Source: Methyloligella sp. GL2
GTDB taxonomy: Bacteria; Pseudomonadota; Alphaproteobacteria; Rhizobiales; Methyloligellaceae
Assembly: GCF_013341275.1 (NCBI RefSeq)
Contig: NZ_CP054476.1
Span: forward strand, 1,687,501-1,751,500
Reading direction: 5' to 3'
DNA length: 64,000 nucleotides
The position numbers and the translations under genes were made by a program. The notes under the pieces are model-generated. The model did no database searches. It was not told the origin of the DNA and saw only the letters and a list, made by a program, of their open reading frames with translations. Numbering within the stretch: position 1 is the first letter of the stretch; every line of letters begins with the position of its first letter. Positions 1 through 10,395 of the stretch are shown piece by piece.

Positions 1-708
1 CGGCTGGGGCTGCGCAAAGTGGAGCGCGGCCAATATGTCTCCGCCGGCGAGGGGCTGGTGTGGATTCAGGCGCTGGATCCGATCTGGGTGGATTTCCCGG
101 TGCCTGAGAAGCAGGCCGGGCAGATCAAGGTCGGCGATCCGGTGACCGTTACCTCGGACGCTTTTCCGGACAAATCCTTCGACGGCAAGGTGCTGGCGCT
201 CGATGTGCGGGTCAACGAGGAGACCCGCACGCTGACCATCCGCGCCGAATTTCCCAATCCCGACAAGCTGCTGCTGCCCGGTATGTTCGGCAACGTGGCG
301 GTCTCGTCCGGCAAGCCGCAGCCTTACGTGACCGTGCCGCGCACCGCCGTTACCTATGGGCTTTACGGCGATAGCGTCTGGGTAGCGAAAAAGCGCGAAG
401 ATGCGGCGGATGCCTCTGGGCCCGATAGCGCCAAAGCCGATGAGACGGCCGAGGCTGACAAGTCCGATACTGTGAAGGCCGATGCGGCCGGAGCAGGGGG
501 AGAGGCGCCAGCCGGGCCGGTTCTGATGGCCGAGCGGCGCTTCGTGCGCGTCGGCCCCGCCGAACAGGACCGGGTGGCGATCCTGGAGGGGATCGAGGCC
601 GGCGAGGAGGTGATCACCTCCGGCCAGCTCAAGCTGGACCCCGACGGTCCCGTCAAGATCGACAATTCCGAACGGCTGAAAACGCCGGCGGAATTGCCGA
701 GGCCGTGA
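1..708 (+). CDS. RND efflux transporter periplasmic adaptor subunit (5' end missing)
   Basis: This is the C-terminal 235 residues of a membrane fusion protein that links an inner-membrane RND pump to an outer-membrane channel. The frame is open from base 1, so the true start lies outside the window. Visible parts are the end of the lipoyl/barrel region (a VERGQYVSAGEGL stretch), the beta-barrel segment (DPIWVDFPVPE; later LLLPGMFGNV) and the membrane-proximal domain (LEGIEAGEEVITSGQLKL). An acidic, Ala-rich insert lies at about bases 395-525 in the membrane-proximal domain and looks like a linker. The pump gene starts 4 bases after the stop, so the two are co-transcribed. The substrate cannot be read from the sequence. 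Confidence 0.93.
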   Translation, partial: RLGLRKVERGQYVSAGEGLVWIQALDPIWVDFPVPEKQAGQIKVGDPVTVTSDAFPDKSFDGKVLALDVRVNEETRTLTIRAEFPNPDKLLLPGMFGNVAVSSGKPQPYVTVPRTAVTYGLYGDSVWVAKKREDAADASGPDSAKADETAEADKSDTVKADAAGAGGEAPAGPVLMAERRFVRVGPAEQDRVAILEGIEAGEEVITSGQLKLDPDGPVKIDNSERLKTPAELPRP

Positions 709-712
709 CGGC

Positions 713-3700
713 ATGAAATTCACCGACATTTTCATCAAGCGTCCGGTGCTTGCCATGGTGGTGAGCGCTTTGGTGCTGCTGATCGGCCTGCAAGCCGGGT
801 TCAATCTGCAGATCCGGCAGTATCCGGAGATGTCGAATACGACGATCACCATCACCACCACCTATCCGGGCGCCAATGCCGACCTGATCCAGGGCTTCAT
901 CACCGTTCCGATCCAGCAGGCGGTGGCGAGCACCGAGGGCATCGATACGCTCACCGCCTCGTCGAGCCAGAACGTCTCGACCATTACGCTGAATTTGAAG
1001 CTCAACGCCGATCCCGACCGGGCGATGACCGACGTGCTGTCGAAGATCGCCCAGGTGAAGAGCATCCTGCCGCGCGAGGCGAACGATTCCGTCGTCACCA
1101 AGCAGACCGGCGATTCCACCGCGCTGATGTATCTGTCGTTCAGCAGCGATGTGATGAACTCCTCGCAGATCACCGACTATCTGACCCGTGTGGTGCAGCC
1201 GCAGCTGCAGACCGTGGGTGGGGTCGCCAGCGCCGAAATTCTCGGCGGCGAGACCTTCGCCATGCGTATTTGGCTGGATCCCGACAAGATGGCGGCGCTC
1301 GGCGTGACGCCGCTGGATGTGAGCCAGGCGCTCTCCAACAACAACTACACATCGGCGCCGGGCCAGGTGAAGGGCCAGTTCATCCAGACCAATATCGATG
1401 CGCAGACCAATTTGAGCGATCCGGAGGCGTTCGGGCGTCTGGTGGTCTCGCATCAGGGCGATGCGCTGATCCGGCTGAACGATGTCGCCGAGATCGAGCT
1501 CGGCCCGCAGAGCAGCGACTCCTCCTCCGTGTTCGACGGGCTGAAAGCGGTGTTCATCGGTGTCTATGCCACGCCGACGGCGAATCCGCTGACGGTGATC
1601 TCCGATGTCCGCGCCGAGATGCCGAAGATCGAGAAGGCGCTACCCGAGGGGCTCAACGCGGCGATCGCCTACGATGCGACCAACTTCATCCGCGCCTCGA
1701 TCTGGGAGGTGGTGAAGACGCTGGGCGAGGCGGCGATCATCGTCATCGTGGTGATTTTCCTGTTCCTCGGCAATTTGCGCTCCACCATCATTCCCATCGT
1801 CACCATTCCGCTGTCGCTGGTGGGCGTGCTGGCGCTTTTGATGGCGCTCGGCTACTCGATCAATCTGATGACGCTGCTGGCCCTGGTGCTGGCCATCGGG
1901 CTGGTGGTGGATGACGCCATCGTGGTGGTGGAGAATATCTACCGCCATATCGAGGACGGTATGAAGCCGTTCGATGCGGCGCTGCAGGGGGCGCGCGAGA
2001 TCGTCTATCCGGTCATCGCCATGACCATCACCCTGGCGGCGGTTTACGCGCCGATTGGCTTCGTCTCCGGCGTGACCGGCTCGTTGTTCCGAGAATTCGC
2101 CTTCACCCTGGCCGGGGCGGTGATCGTCTCAGGGCTGATCGCGCTCACCTTATCGCCGATGATGTGCTCCCGGCTGCTGCGCCACGAGCAGGGGGAAGCC
2201 AAGGGGCTGACCGGGTTTCTCGACCGAAGCTTCGACCGGCTGAAGAACTGGTATCAGCGGCGGCTGCATTCGACGCTCAACTATCGTCCGGTGACTTTGC
2301 TGCTGCTGGCCTTCGTGCTCTTCGGCACCGGCTTTCTGTATATGACCAGCCAGAAGGAGCTGGCGCCGGAGGAAGACCAGGGCATCCTGTTCGCCATCGT
2401 CAAGACGCCGCTCTATGCCAATCTGGACTATCTGGAGCAGACCACCGGCCAGCTCGGCGCGGTGTTCGACAAGGTGCCGGAAGAGCAGCACATCTTCACG
2501 ATCAACGGCATGGGCGATGTGCACCAGGCGTTTGTCGGCTTGCTGCTGAAGGAGTGGGAGGACCGCGACGCCGATCAGAAGGCGGTGCTGCAGAAGCTGC
2601 AGCCGCAGGTCAACAATGTGGCGCCGGCCAAGATCCTGATGTTCTCGCCGCCGGCCCTGCCGGGCACCACGGGCGGCGCGGCAGTGCAGTTCGTGATCAC
2701 CACCACCAAGGACTTCCGGCAGCTTGCCGATGTGCTTGACCAGCTGGTGGCCGAAGCGAACAAGAGCGGCATGTTCATCTTCACCGATTACGATCTGCGT
2801 TTCGAAAATCCGCAGATCCAGTTCGATATCGACCACGACAAGGCCAACAGCCTCGGCATTTCCATGGCCGATATCGGCCAGTCGCTGGCGACCCTGCTCG
2901 GCGGTAACTACGTCAATCTGTTCGATCTCTACGGGCGCTCCTATCAGGTGATCCCGCAAGTGCCGCGCAAATACCGGCTCGATGCCGATTGGCTGACCCG
3001 CTATCAGGTGCGCACCCAGGCGGGCACGCTGGTGCCGCTGTCCAATGTCGCCAGCGTCAGCCAGACGGTGCAGCCCAATGCGCTGACCAGTTTCCAGCAG
3101 CTCAACTCGGCGACCTTCACCGCGGTGCCGTTCCCCGGCCGCACGCTGGGCGAGGCGGTTGACTATCTGGAGCAGACCGCCGACCGCATCTTCCCCGCCG
3201 GCTTCACCTACGATTGGGACGGGCAGAGCCGCCAATACGTGCAGGAGGGGAGCTCGCTGGTCTACACCTTCGGCTTCGCGCTGATCCTGATCTTCCTGGT
3301 GCTGGCGGCGCAGTATGAGAGCTTCCGCGACCCGTTCATCATTCTGGTCGCCTTGCCGACCTCGATGTTCGGCGCGCTTCTGCCGATCAATCTCGGCCTC
3401 GCCTCGATCAATATCTACACGCAGATCGGCCTCGTCACCCTGATCGGGCTGATCTCCAAGCACGGCATCTTGATGGTGGATTTCGCCAACAAGCTGCAGG
3501 AGGAGGAGGGCTATGGCCGGCGCGAGGCGATCGAGCATGCCGCCGCGATCCGCCTGCGCGCGATTTTGATGACCACCGCTTCGATGGTGATCGCCATGGT
3601 GCCGCTGCTGATCGCCACTGGCGCGGGCGCTGCGAGCCGGTTCGATATCGGCCTCGTCATCTTCGCCGGGCTGACCATCGGCACGCTGTTCACCCTATTC

Positions 3701-3931
3701 GTGACGCCGATGGTCTATACCTTCCTGGCCAAGGATCATCAGGCTTTGCGGGCCGAAGCTGCGGCCGAGACGCCGTCTGGATCTCCGTCCGAAGCTCCAT
3801 CCGAACCTTGGCCGGATACCGATATCGGCGATGGCGAGCCGGTGAGCGCCGGGGAGAAGGCGGCGGATGAAACGGCTGCCGGCAAAACGTCCCGCCGCAA
3901 GCGCAAAAGCACCGGTTCGGCAGCCGAGTAG
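713..3931 (+). CDS. RND efflux pump permease, HAE1/AcrB-MexB type
   Basis: This 1072-residue inner-membrane proton-driven pump has the usual length of hydrophobe/amphiphile RND exporters. The N-terminus (FTDIFIKRPVLAMVV) is the standard first helix. The paired proton-relay aspartates of TM4 are at about residues 400-401 (GLVVDDAIVVVEN), and the TM10 lysine is at about 916 (LISKHGILMVDFAN). Two large periplasmic loops and twelve helices can be followed. The tail after about residue 1015 is Pro/Glu-rich and ends in a basic RRKRKS cluster, which is longer than in AcrB. It follows the adaptor by 4 bases. No outer-membrane channel gene or regulator is in view; the operon probably begins upstream of the window. 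Substrate range is unknown. Confidence 0.96.
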   Translation: MKFTDIFIKRPVLAMVVSALVLLIGLQAGFNLQIRQYPEMSNTTITITTTYPGANADLIQGFITVPIQQAVASTEGIDTLTASSSQNVSTITLNLKLNADPDRAMTDVLSKIAQVKSILPREANDSVVTKQTGDSTALMYLSFSSDVMNSSQITDYLTRVVQPQLQTVGGVASAEILGGETFAMRIWLDPDKMAALGVTPLDVSQALSNNNYTSAPGQVKGQFIQTNIDAQTNLSDPEAFGRLVVSHQGDALIRLNDVAEIELGPQSSDSSSVFDGLKAVFIGVYATPTANPLTVISDVRAEMPKIEKALPEGLNAAIAYDATNFIRASIWEVVKTLGEAAIIVIVVIFLFLGNLRSTIIPIVTIPLSLVGVLALLMALGYSINLMTLLALVLAIGLVVDDAIVVVENIYRHIEDGMKPFDAALQGAREIVYPVIAMTITLAAVYAPIGFVSGVTGSLFREFAFTLAGAVIVSGLIALTLSPMMCSRLLRHEQGEAKGLTGFLDRSFDRLKNWYQRRLHSTLNYRPVTLLLLAFVLFGTGFLYMTSQKELAPEEDQGILFAIVKTPLYANLDYLEQTTGQLGAVFDKVPEEQHIFTINGMGDVHQAFVGLLLKEWEDRDADQKAVLQKLQPQVNNVAPAKILMFSPPALPGTTGGAAVQFVITTTKDFRQLADVLDQLVAEANKSGMFIFTDYDLRFENPQIQFDIDHDKANSLGISMADIGQSLATLLGGNYVNLFDLYGRSYQVIPQVPRKYRLDADWLTRYQVRTQAGTLVPLSNVASVSQTVQPNALTSFQQLNSATFTAVPFPGRTLGEAVDYLEQTADRIFPAGFTYDWDGQSRQYVQEGSSLVYTFGFALILIFLVLAAQYESFRDPFIILVALPTSMFGALLPINLGLASINIYTQIGLVTLIGLISKHGILMVDFANKLQEEEGYGRREAIEHAAAIRLRAILMTTASMVIAMVPLLIATGAGAASRFDIGLVIFAGLTIGTLFTLFVTPMVYTFLAKDHQALRAEAAAETPSGSPSEAPSEPWPDTDIGDGEPVSAGEKAADETAAGKTSRRKRKSTGSAAE

Positions 3932-4011
3932 ACCTGAGCGCGCAACCAGCTTATTTACTCCGCCCCGCCGAAGCTCTAGAAGCGAAGCGGAAAAACGGCC
4001 CTGGGGGAATA

Positions 4012-6027
<2,016 letters not shown>

Positions 6028-6051
6028 CCGCGCGGGCGAGAGCCAAATCCC

Positions 6052-6354
6052 ATGACTGATGACGAAAGCACCCGCCGCACGGTTCTGACCAAGATCAAGG
6101 GGCGGGTGCAGGGCGTCTATTACCGGGTGTGGGCGAAAGAGAACGCCGAGGGTCTGTCCCTCGACGGCTGGGCGCGCAATCTGCAAGACGGCAGCGTGGA
6201 GGCGGTGTTCTCCGGCGCGCCCGAGGCGGTCTCCGAGATGCTGGAGCGCTGCAAAGAAGGGCCGCCCGATGCGATGGTGCGGGAGGTGGAGATCGTCGCC
6301 GAAGGCGGCGCGCCGCCTTCCGGCTTTCAGGTCATTGCGAGCGAGGGCTGGTAG
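6052..6354 (+). CDS. acyP: Acylphosphatase
   Basis: This 100-residue cytosolic enzyme hydrolyses acyl phosphates such as carbamoyl or acetyl phosphate. The acylphosphatase signature is complete: KGRVQGVYYRVWA carries the catalytic arginine of the phosphate cradle, and GWARNLQDGSVE carries the catalytic asparagine. Length matches the family (90-100 residues). It starts 24 bases after the carboxylase stop on the same strand. Its 3' end overlaps the convergent lipB gene by 23 bases. Physiological substrate is unknown, as for most bacterial members. Confidence 0.93.
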   Translation: MTDDESTRRTVLTKIKGRVQGVYYRVWAKENAEGLSLDGWARNLQDGSVEAVFSGAPEAVSEMLERCKEGPPDAMVREVEIVAEGGAPPSGFQVIASEGW

Positions 6355-7048
6355 CCTCGCTCAGGCTTTCCGGAAAATTCGCCATCAGCGCCCGGTCGAC
6401 CGCGTCCATATCCGTCTCGATGCCGAGTGCCTTCAGGCTCGTGACCTTGCCGTCTTCCAGGCCGCACGGCACGATGCCGCTGAAATGTTCCAGATCGGGT
6501 GAGACGTTCAGGCTGACGCCGTGAAAGGTGATGCCGCGGCGGATGCGGATGCCGAGCGAGGCGATCTTCGCCCCGTCGACCCAGACGCCGACCTCGCCCG
6601 GCATAGGGCTCCCCGTCACGCCGAAGGTTTTCAGCGTCCCCATCAGCCAGTCCTGCAAGGCCTGCACAAAGGCGCGGACATCGCCGCCGCGGGCCGCCAA
6701 ATCCAGCATCACGTAAGCCACGCGCTGGCCCGGTCCATGATAGGTGTAGCGGCCGCCGCGGCCGGTCTGGAACACCGGGAATTTGTCCGGCGCCAGCAGC
6801 TCCTTCGGATCGGCGGAGGTGCCGGCGGTATAGAGCGGCGGGTGCTGCAGCAGCCAGACGGTCTCCGGCGATTCGCCGCCGCCAATTTCGGCAACGCGCA
6901 TCTCCATGGCGGTGAGCGCGGCCGGATAGGGCACCGGCTTGGCGCTGCGGTACCAGGCGAGGGCGCTGTGGGGCTTGGGCGCAGCCAGCGCCTCGGCGCC
7001 CAGCAGGGGCGCGATTCCGGTCATGCGTGCCAGATTTGCGGTCGGCAT
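6332..7048 (-). CDS. lipB: Octanoyltransferase LipB (lipoate biosynthesis)
   Basis: LipB moves the octanoyl group from octanoyl-ACP to the lipoyl domains of 2-oxoacid dehydrogenases and the glycine cleavage H protein, before LipA adds sulfur. The 238 residues contain GRGGRYTYHGPGQ, the GAKIASLGIRIRRG segment with the catalytic lysine, ITFHGVSLN, and IVPCGLEDGKVTSL with the catalytic cysteine at about residue 195. The order and spacing are those of active LipB. The gene is convergent with the acylphosphatase and overlaps it by 23 bases. On its upstream side lies the tRNA-Leu gene in the opposite orientation. Confidence 0.96.
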   Translation of the reverse strand: MPTANLARMTGIAPLLGAEALAAPKPHSALAWYRSAKPVPYPAALTAMEMRVAEIGGGESPETVWLLQHPPLYTAGTSADPKELLAPDKFPVFQTGRGGRYTYHGPGQRVAYVMLDLAARGGDVRAFVQALQDWLMGTLKTFGVTGSPMPGEVGVWVDGAKIASLGIRIRRGITFHGVSLNVSPDLEHFSGIVPCGLEDGKVTSLKALGIETDMDAVDRALMANFPESLSEATSPRSQ

Positions 7049-7218
7049 AATGTTGATCCGTTGGTCGAAATAGCGATGGACTCTATATAATCACGACATT
7101 CGCCGATTGGTCAGCTTGCGCGGCCCCCGCGAGTTTGCTAATGCAGCGTTCGCTTCAAGGACAGAGTGTCCTGATGTATGGGCCTTCGCTGGTTTCGGCG
7201 AAGGTCTTCGAGTTTCTT

Positions 7219-7304
7219 GCGGTCGTGGCGGAAATGGTAGACGCGCAGCGTTGAGGTCGCTGTGGGCTTAGCCCGTGGAGGTTCGATTCCTCTCGACCGC
7301 ACCA
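7219..7304 (+). tRNA. tRNA-Leu, anticodon GAG
   Basis: An 86-base type II tRNA. The acceptor stem is GCGGTCG (7219-7225) paired with CGACCGC (7294-7300), discriminator A, and an encoded CCA at 7302-7304. The anticodon stem CAGCG/CGCTG closes the loop TTGAGGT, giving anticodon GAG, which reads CUC and CUU leucine codons. A long variable arm (TGGGC/GCCCG) and a TTCGATT T-loop agree with leucine identity. Confidence 0.96.
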
Positions 7305-7621
7305 CTCTCTTTAGGTGCGCTATCGGCCTCTGGCCTACTTGAGCGCGGTTGTCTCTACCGCCCTCCGGGCTGCTTGAGGACCGGATGGGGCGCGCTAGAC
7401 GCGCGGCGCCCAGTCGGGCGCTTCTGGTGCCTCGGAGTTCGCGCTATTGGCCTCTGGCCTAGTTGAGCGCTTGTTTCCTGGCGCTACCCGTACCTCTCTC
7501 TTTTCCCTGATCTCCCCACCGTATGCCGTGGGCGTTGTCTCCTGCTGGTTGCGTGTGGTTTAGTAATTGCACGCAACGTTTCGTTGCGGGTTCGTTTTTA
7601 CGCGATGGGGTGGGGAGAGCC
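7305..7621. other. Gene-free spacer between tRNA-Leu and the sulfotransferase-like gene
   Basis: No coding region is supported in these 317 bases. The reading frames present are short and lack ribosome binding sites. The spacer contains a duplicated 30-base element (listed separately). The last 60 bases are more AT-rich (the GTTTAGTAATTG stretch) and end in a purine-rich GGGGAGAG that serves as the ribosome binding site of the next gene. Confidence 0.6.
7317..7470. repeat. Two 30-base direct repeats flanking about 95 bases
   Basis: Copies at 7317-7346 and 7441-7470 agree at 28 of 30 positions. Each begins with GCGCTAT and ends with TTGAGCGC, so the ends can pair (GCGCT/AGCGC), and each contains GGCCTCTGGCC in the middle. 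They are therefore small imperfect palindromes in direct orientation. They lie just 3' of a tRNA gene, and the gene that follows is of accessory type. Confidence 0.75.
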
Positions 7622-8698
7622 ATGCGCGTCGTTATTCATGGCGGGATGCATAAGACGGGGACCACCTCGCTGCAGCACCTCGCCTTGAAGAGACGCAGGG
7701 CGCTGGCCTCCGAAGGCGTCTTCTATCCAGACAGTTCGGCCGGAGCGAATACGTTCCTCAATGCCAAGTCCCCGAAATGGGACGCCGAGCCATGCCGCGC
7801 TTTGCTGCAGAACTGCGAGGGGAGGGGCTTCGACACGCTGTTCCTCTCCAATGAGGTGGTCTCCACCTTCTCCACGGCGCAGTTCCAACGGCTTCTCGAA
7901 CCCTTCGCGGGGGTTCCCGTGATCTTCGTATTCTGTTTCCGTCACTGGGCCGATTTTCTGCCCTCGCGCTGGAGCCAGAATTGCAAGCGGCGCGATTCCC
8001 AGACCTTCGACCGCTATATCGAAGCGGTGACGGCGCTCGAGTCAGGCCATGTCGATTTCTGGTTCGACGGTATTTTGGATCGCGTAGCGGCGCTGGATTG
8101 CGACGTCATCGCGTTGTCCTATCAGAATGCGAAGACCGAACCACTCGGCGTGATGGGCGCGGTCCTTCGCACGGCAGGGCTATCGGAAGATTTGATCGAA
8201 AGGCTGGTCTCCGGCGAGCAGTGGAGCCAGAAGCGGCTCGACTGGACGGTCAGCGAGCTGTCGCGGCTTTTGAACGGCGTGGCTGCGGATCGCCTGCAAT
8301 TGCCTCAGGACGATCTGTGCCACGCGCTGGGTGAATTCCGGCCGGTCAAAGGCAATTTCGGTTTCGCGCAGCGCCTGCCGAAGGTGAATCGACGGCTGCT
8401 CCAGCCGCTGACAGAGGCGGTGGAGCAGTATAAGAGCGAGCGCATCGTCAAGGACCTGCCCAATATGGATGAAGCGGAGCGCCGGCTTCAGACCAAACAC
8501 GGCCACCGCTTCGCCAATCTGGTGGACGGCAAGATCTTTCCCAAAGCCGCCGAGAGCAAGCTGACGCTCGCCGATGTCGAATGGCCGGCGTTTGCGCGCG
8601 AGCGGATGCCGGCGATCGACCCGGTGCTGGATCAGCTGTTCAGTCTCAGAGCGCCGCTTGCGGCCCGCGCCGAGCGCAACCGGACGGCGGTCTTGTAA
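7622..8698 (+). CDS. Sulfotransferase-like protein, function unknown
   Basis: This 358-residue protein begins MRVVIHGGMHKTGTTSL. That is the 5'-phosphosulfate-binding loop of PAPS-dependent sulfotransferases (HGGMHKTGTTS, residues 6-16), which would bind the PAPS phosphosulfate group. A second region (VIFVFCFRHWADFLPSRW, about residues 99-116) resembles the 3'-phosphate-binding strand-helix (R and S). The rest is not recognised. The ATG at 7622 was chosen over an upstream in-frame start at 7523 because GGGGAGAG sits directly upstream and the loop must be close to the N-terminus. It is a single gene between tRNA-Leu and mgtE, with no carbohydrate or polysaccharide genes near it, so the acceptor is unknown. 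Confidence 0.7.
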   Translation: MRVVIHGGMHKTGTTSLQHLALKRRRALASEGVFYPDSSAGANTFLNAKSPKWDAEPCRALLQNCEGRGFDTLFLSNEVVSTFSTAQFQRLLEPFAGVPVIFVFCFRHWADFLPSRWSQNCKRRDSQTFDRYIEAVTALESGHVDFWFDGILDRVAALDCDVIALSYQNAKTEPLGVMGAVLRTAGLSEDLIERLVSGEQWSQKRLDWTVSELSRLLNGVAADRLQLPQDDLCHALGEFRPVKGNFGFAQRLPKVNRRLLQPLTEAVEQYKSERIVKDLPNMDEAERRLQTKHGHRFANLVDGKIFPKAAESKLTLADVEWPAFARERMPAIDPVLDQLFSLRAPLAARAERNRTAVL

Positions 8699-8900
8699 GC
8701 GCGCCGTCCGGACTTATCCCAGCGTTCTTCCCGGTTGGCGGGCCAAATCCCACTTTTGGCTGGCGATTCCGGCCGAAGCAGCGTTTATTGCCCGCAAGCC
8801 GAACGATGTAAGCCCTCAAGGGGCTGATAGCATCGGCGCCTCCGGCCGGAGGCCGGGCCCCTTCGCTTTATGCGCGTAGACCTTTGGAATCGGACAGGCG

Positions 8901-10289
8901 ATGGACACCGCACCTGACGACCAGATTGCCGTGCGCGACGAGGAGGGCGATTTCCGCGCCGATTTCCTGCATGCCGTCGAGGCGGCGCTGGAGGAAGGCA
9001 ACAAGGCCGAAGTCAAATCCCTCACCGCCGATCTGCATGAGGGCGATCTCGCCGACCTGCTGCAGCTCTTGAGGCCGGACGAGCGCGAACAGCTGATCAC
9101 CTCCTTGGGTCGCGACTTCAAGGTCGGCACCTTGCCGGAGCTGGAAGAGGGCGTGCGCGACCAGGTGCTGGAGCAGCTCTCGCCGGCGACGGTGGCGGCC
9201 GCGCTGAAGCAGCTGGATTCGGACGACGCGGTCTATCTGCTGGAAGACCTCGACGAGTCCGAACAGAAGGCGATCCTCGACAAGCTGCCGCGCTCGGAGC
9301 GGCTGGCGCTGACCCGCAGCCTGGAATATCCGGAGGATTCGGCCGGCCGCATCATGCGCACCGAGGTGATCTCGGTGCCGCCGTTCTGGTCGGTCGGCCA
9401 GACCATCGACTACATGCGCAAGGCCGACGATCTGCCGGACCGGTTCGACGAGATTTTCGTCGTCGATCCCGCTTATCACCTGATCGGCACCGTGGCGCTG
9501 AACCGGCTGCTGCGCTCCAAGCGCAAGGTGAGCATCGAGGAGATCACCGATCACGATGTGCAGCCGATCGAGGCCAATGCCGACCAGGAGGACGTGGCGC
9601 GCGACTTCGAGCGCTACAATCTCTACTCCGCACCGGTGGTGGATCAGGACAACCGCCTGCTCGGCGTGATCACCGCCGACGATGTGGTCGAGGTGGTGCA
9701 GGAAGAGGCCTCGGAGGACATCCTGCATCTTGCCGGTGTCTCCGGCGGCGGCAGCTCCATGGCCGATACGGTGTGGAGCACGACGCGGCAGCGCTTCGCC
9801 TGGCTGACGGTCAATCTTTTCACCGCGATCCTCGCCTCCGCTGTGATCAGCCTGTTCGACGCCACCATCGAGCAGATGGTCGCCTTGGCGGTGCTGATGC
9901 CGATCGTCGCCTCCATGGGCGGCAATGCCGGCACCCAGACCATGACTGTGGCCGTGCGGGCGCTGGCGACCCGGGATCTCGGTCCGGTCAACGCGGTGCG
10001 GGTGATCATGCGCGAATCGGCGGTGGGTTTGCTGAATGGGCTGCTGTTCGCTGCGCTGATCGGCACGGTGACCTATTTCTGGTTCGGCAATACCGATCTC
10101 GGCTTAGTCATCGCCGTCGCCATGGTGGTCAATCTGCTGGTGGCGGCGCTGGCCGGCATCCTGATTCCGCTGGGCCTGAACGAGCTGGGCGTCGATCCGG
10201 CTATTACCTCGGGCGTCTTCGTCACCACGGTGACCGACGTGGTCGGCTTCTTCGCCTTTCTGGGACTTGCCGCGATCTGGCTGCTCTAG
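8901..10289 (+). CDS. mgtE: Magnesium transporter MgtE
   Basis: MgtE is a homodimeric Mg2+ channel gated by cytosolic magnesium. The 462 residues show the expected order: an N-terminal helical MgtE_N domain (about 20-125), a pair of CBS domains (about 135-260, with IMRTEVISVPPFWSVGQ and YSAPVVDQDNRLLGVITADDV), a connecting plug helix and five membrane helices from about residue 290. The membrane part contains MPIVASMGGNAGTQTMT, the conserved pore segment, and ends VTTVTDVVGFFAFLGLA. A perfect 14-base palindrome at 8839-8852 (CCTCCGGCCGGAGG) lies about 50 bases upstream. I see no known magnesium riboswitch structure there. Confidence 0.95.
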   Translation: MDTAPDDQIAVRDEEGDFRADFLHAVEAALEEGNKAEVKSLTADLHEGDLADLLQLLRPDEREQLITSLGRDFKVGTLPELEEGVRDQVLEQLSPATVAAALKQLDSDDAVYLLEDLDESEQKAILDKLPRSERLALTRSLEYPEDSAGRIMRTEVISVPPFWSVGQTIDYMRKADDLPDRFDEIFVVDPAYHLIGTVALNRLLRSKRKVSIEEITDHDVQPIEANADQEDVARDFERYNLYSAPVVDQDNRLLGVITADDVVEVVQEEASEDILHLAGVSGGGSSMADTVWSTTRQRFAWLTVNLFTAILASAVISLFDATIEQMVALAVLMPIVASMGGNAGTQTMTVAVRALATRDLGPVNAVRVIMRESAVGLLNGLLFAALIGTVTYFWFGNTDLGLVIAVAMVVNLLVAALAGILIPLGLNELGVDPAITSGVFVTTVTDVVGFFAFLGLAAIWLL

Positions 10290-10395
10290 GGCGCCCTCGG
10301 AAAGATGCGCGCGCGCGTTCTGCCTGATATGACTCCTTCCGCCGGGCGCCTCTCGCCGTCCGGCATGTCCTTCAGTCTGAAATCCCGTGTGAGCG

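Noticed and set aside
8699-8900. Magnesium riboswitch before mgtE
   Set aside because: Only a GC palindrome is visible; I cannot draw M-box structure or conserved bases.
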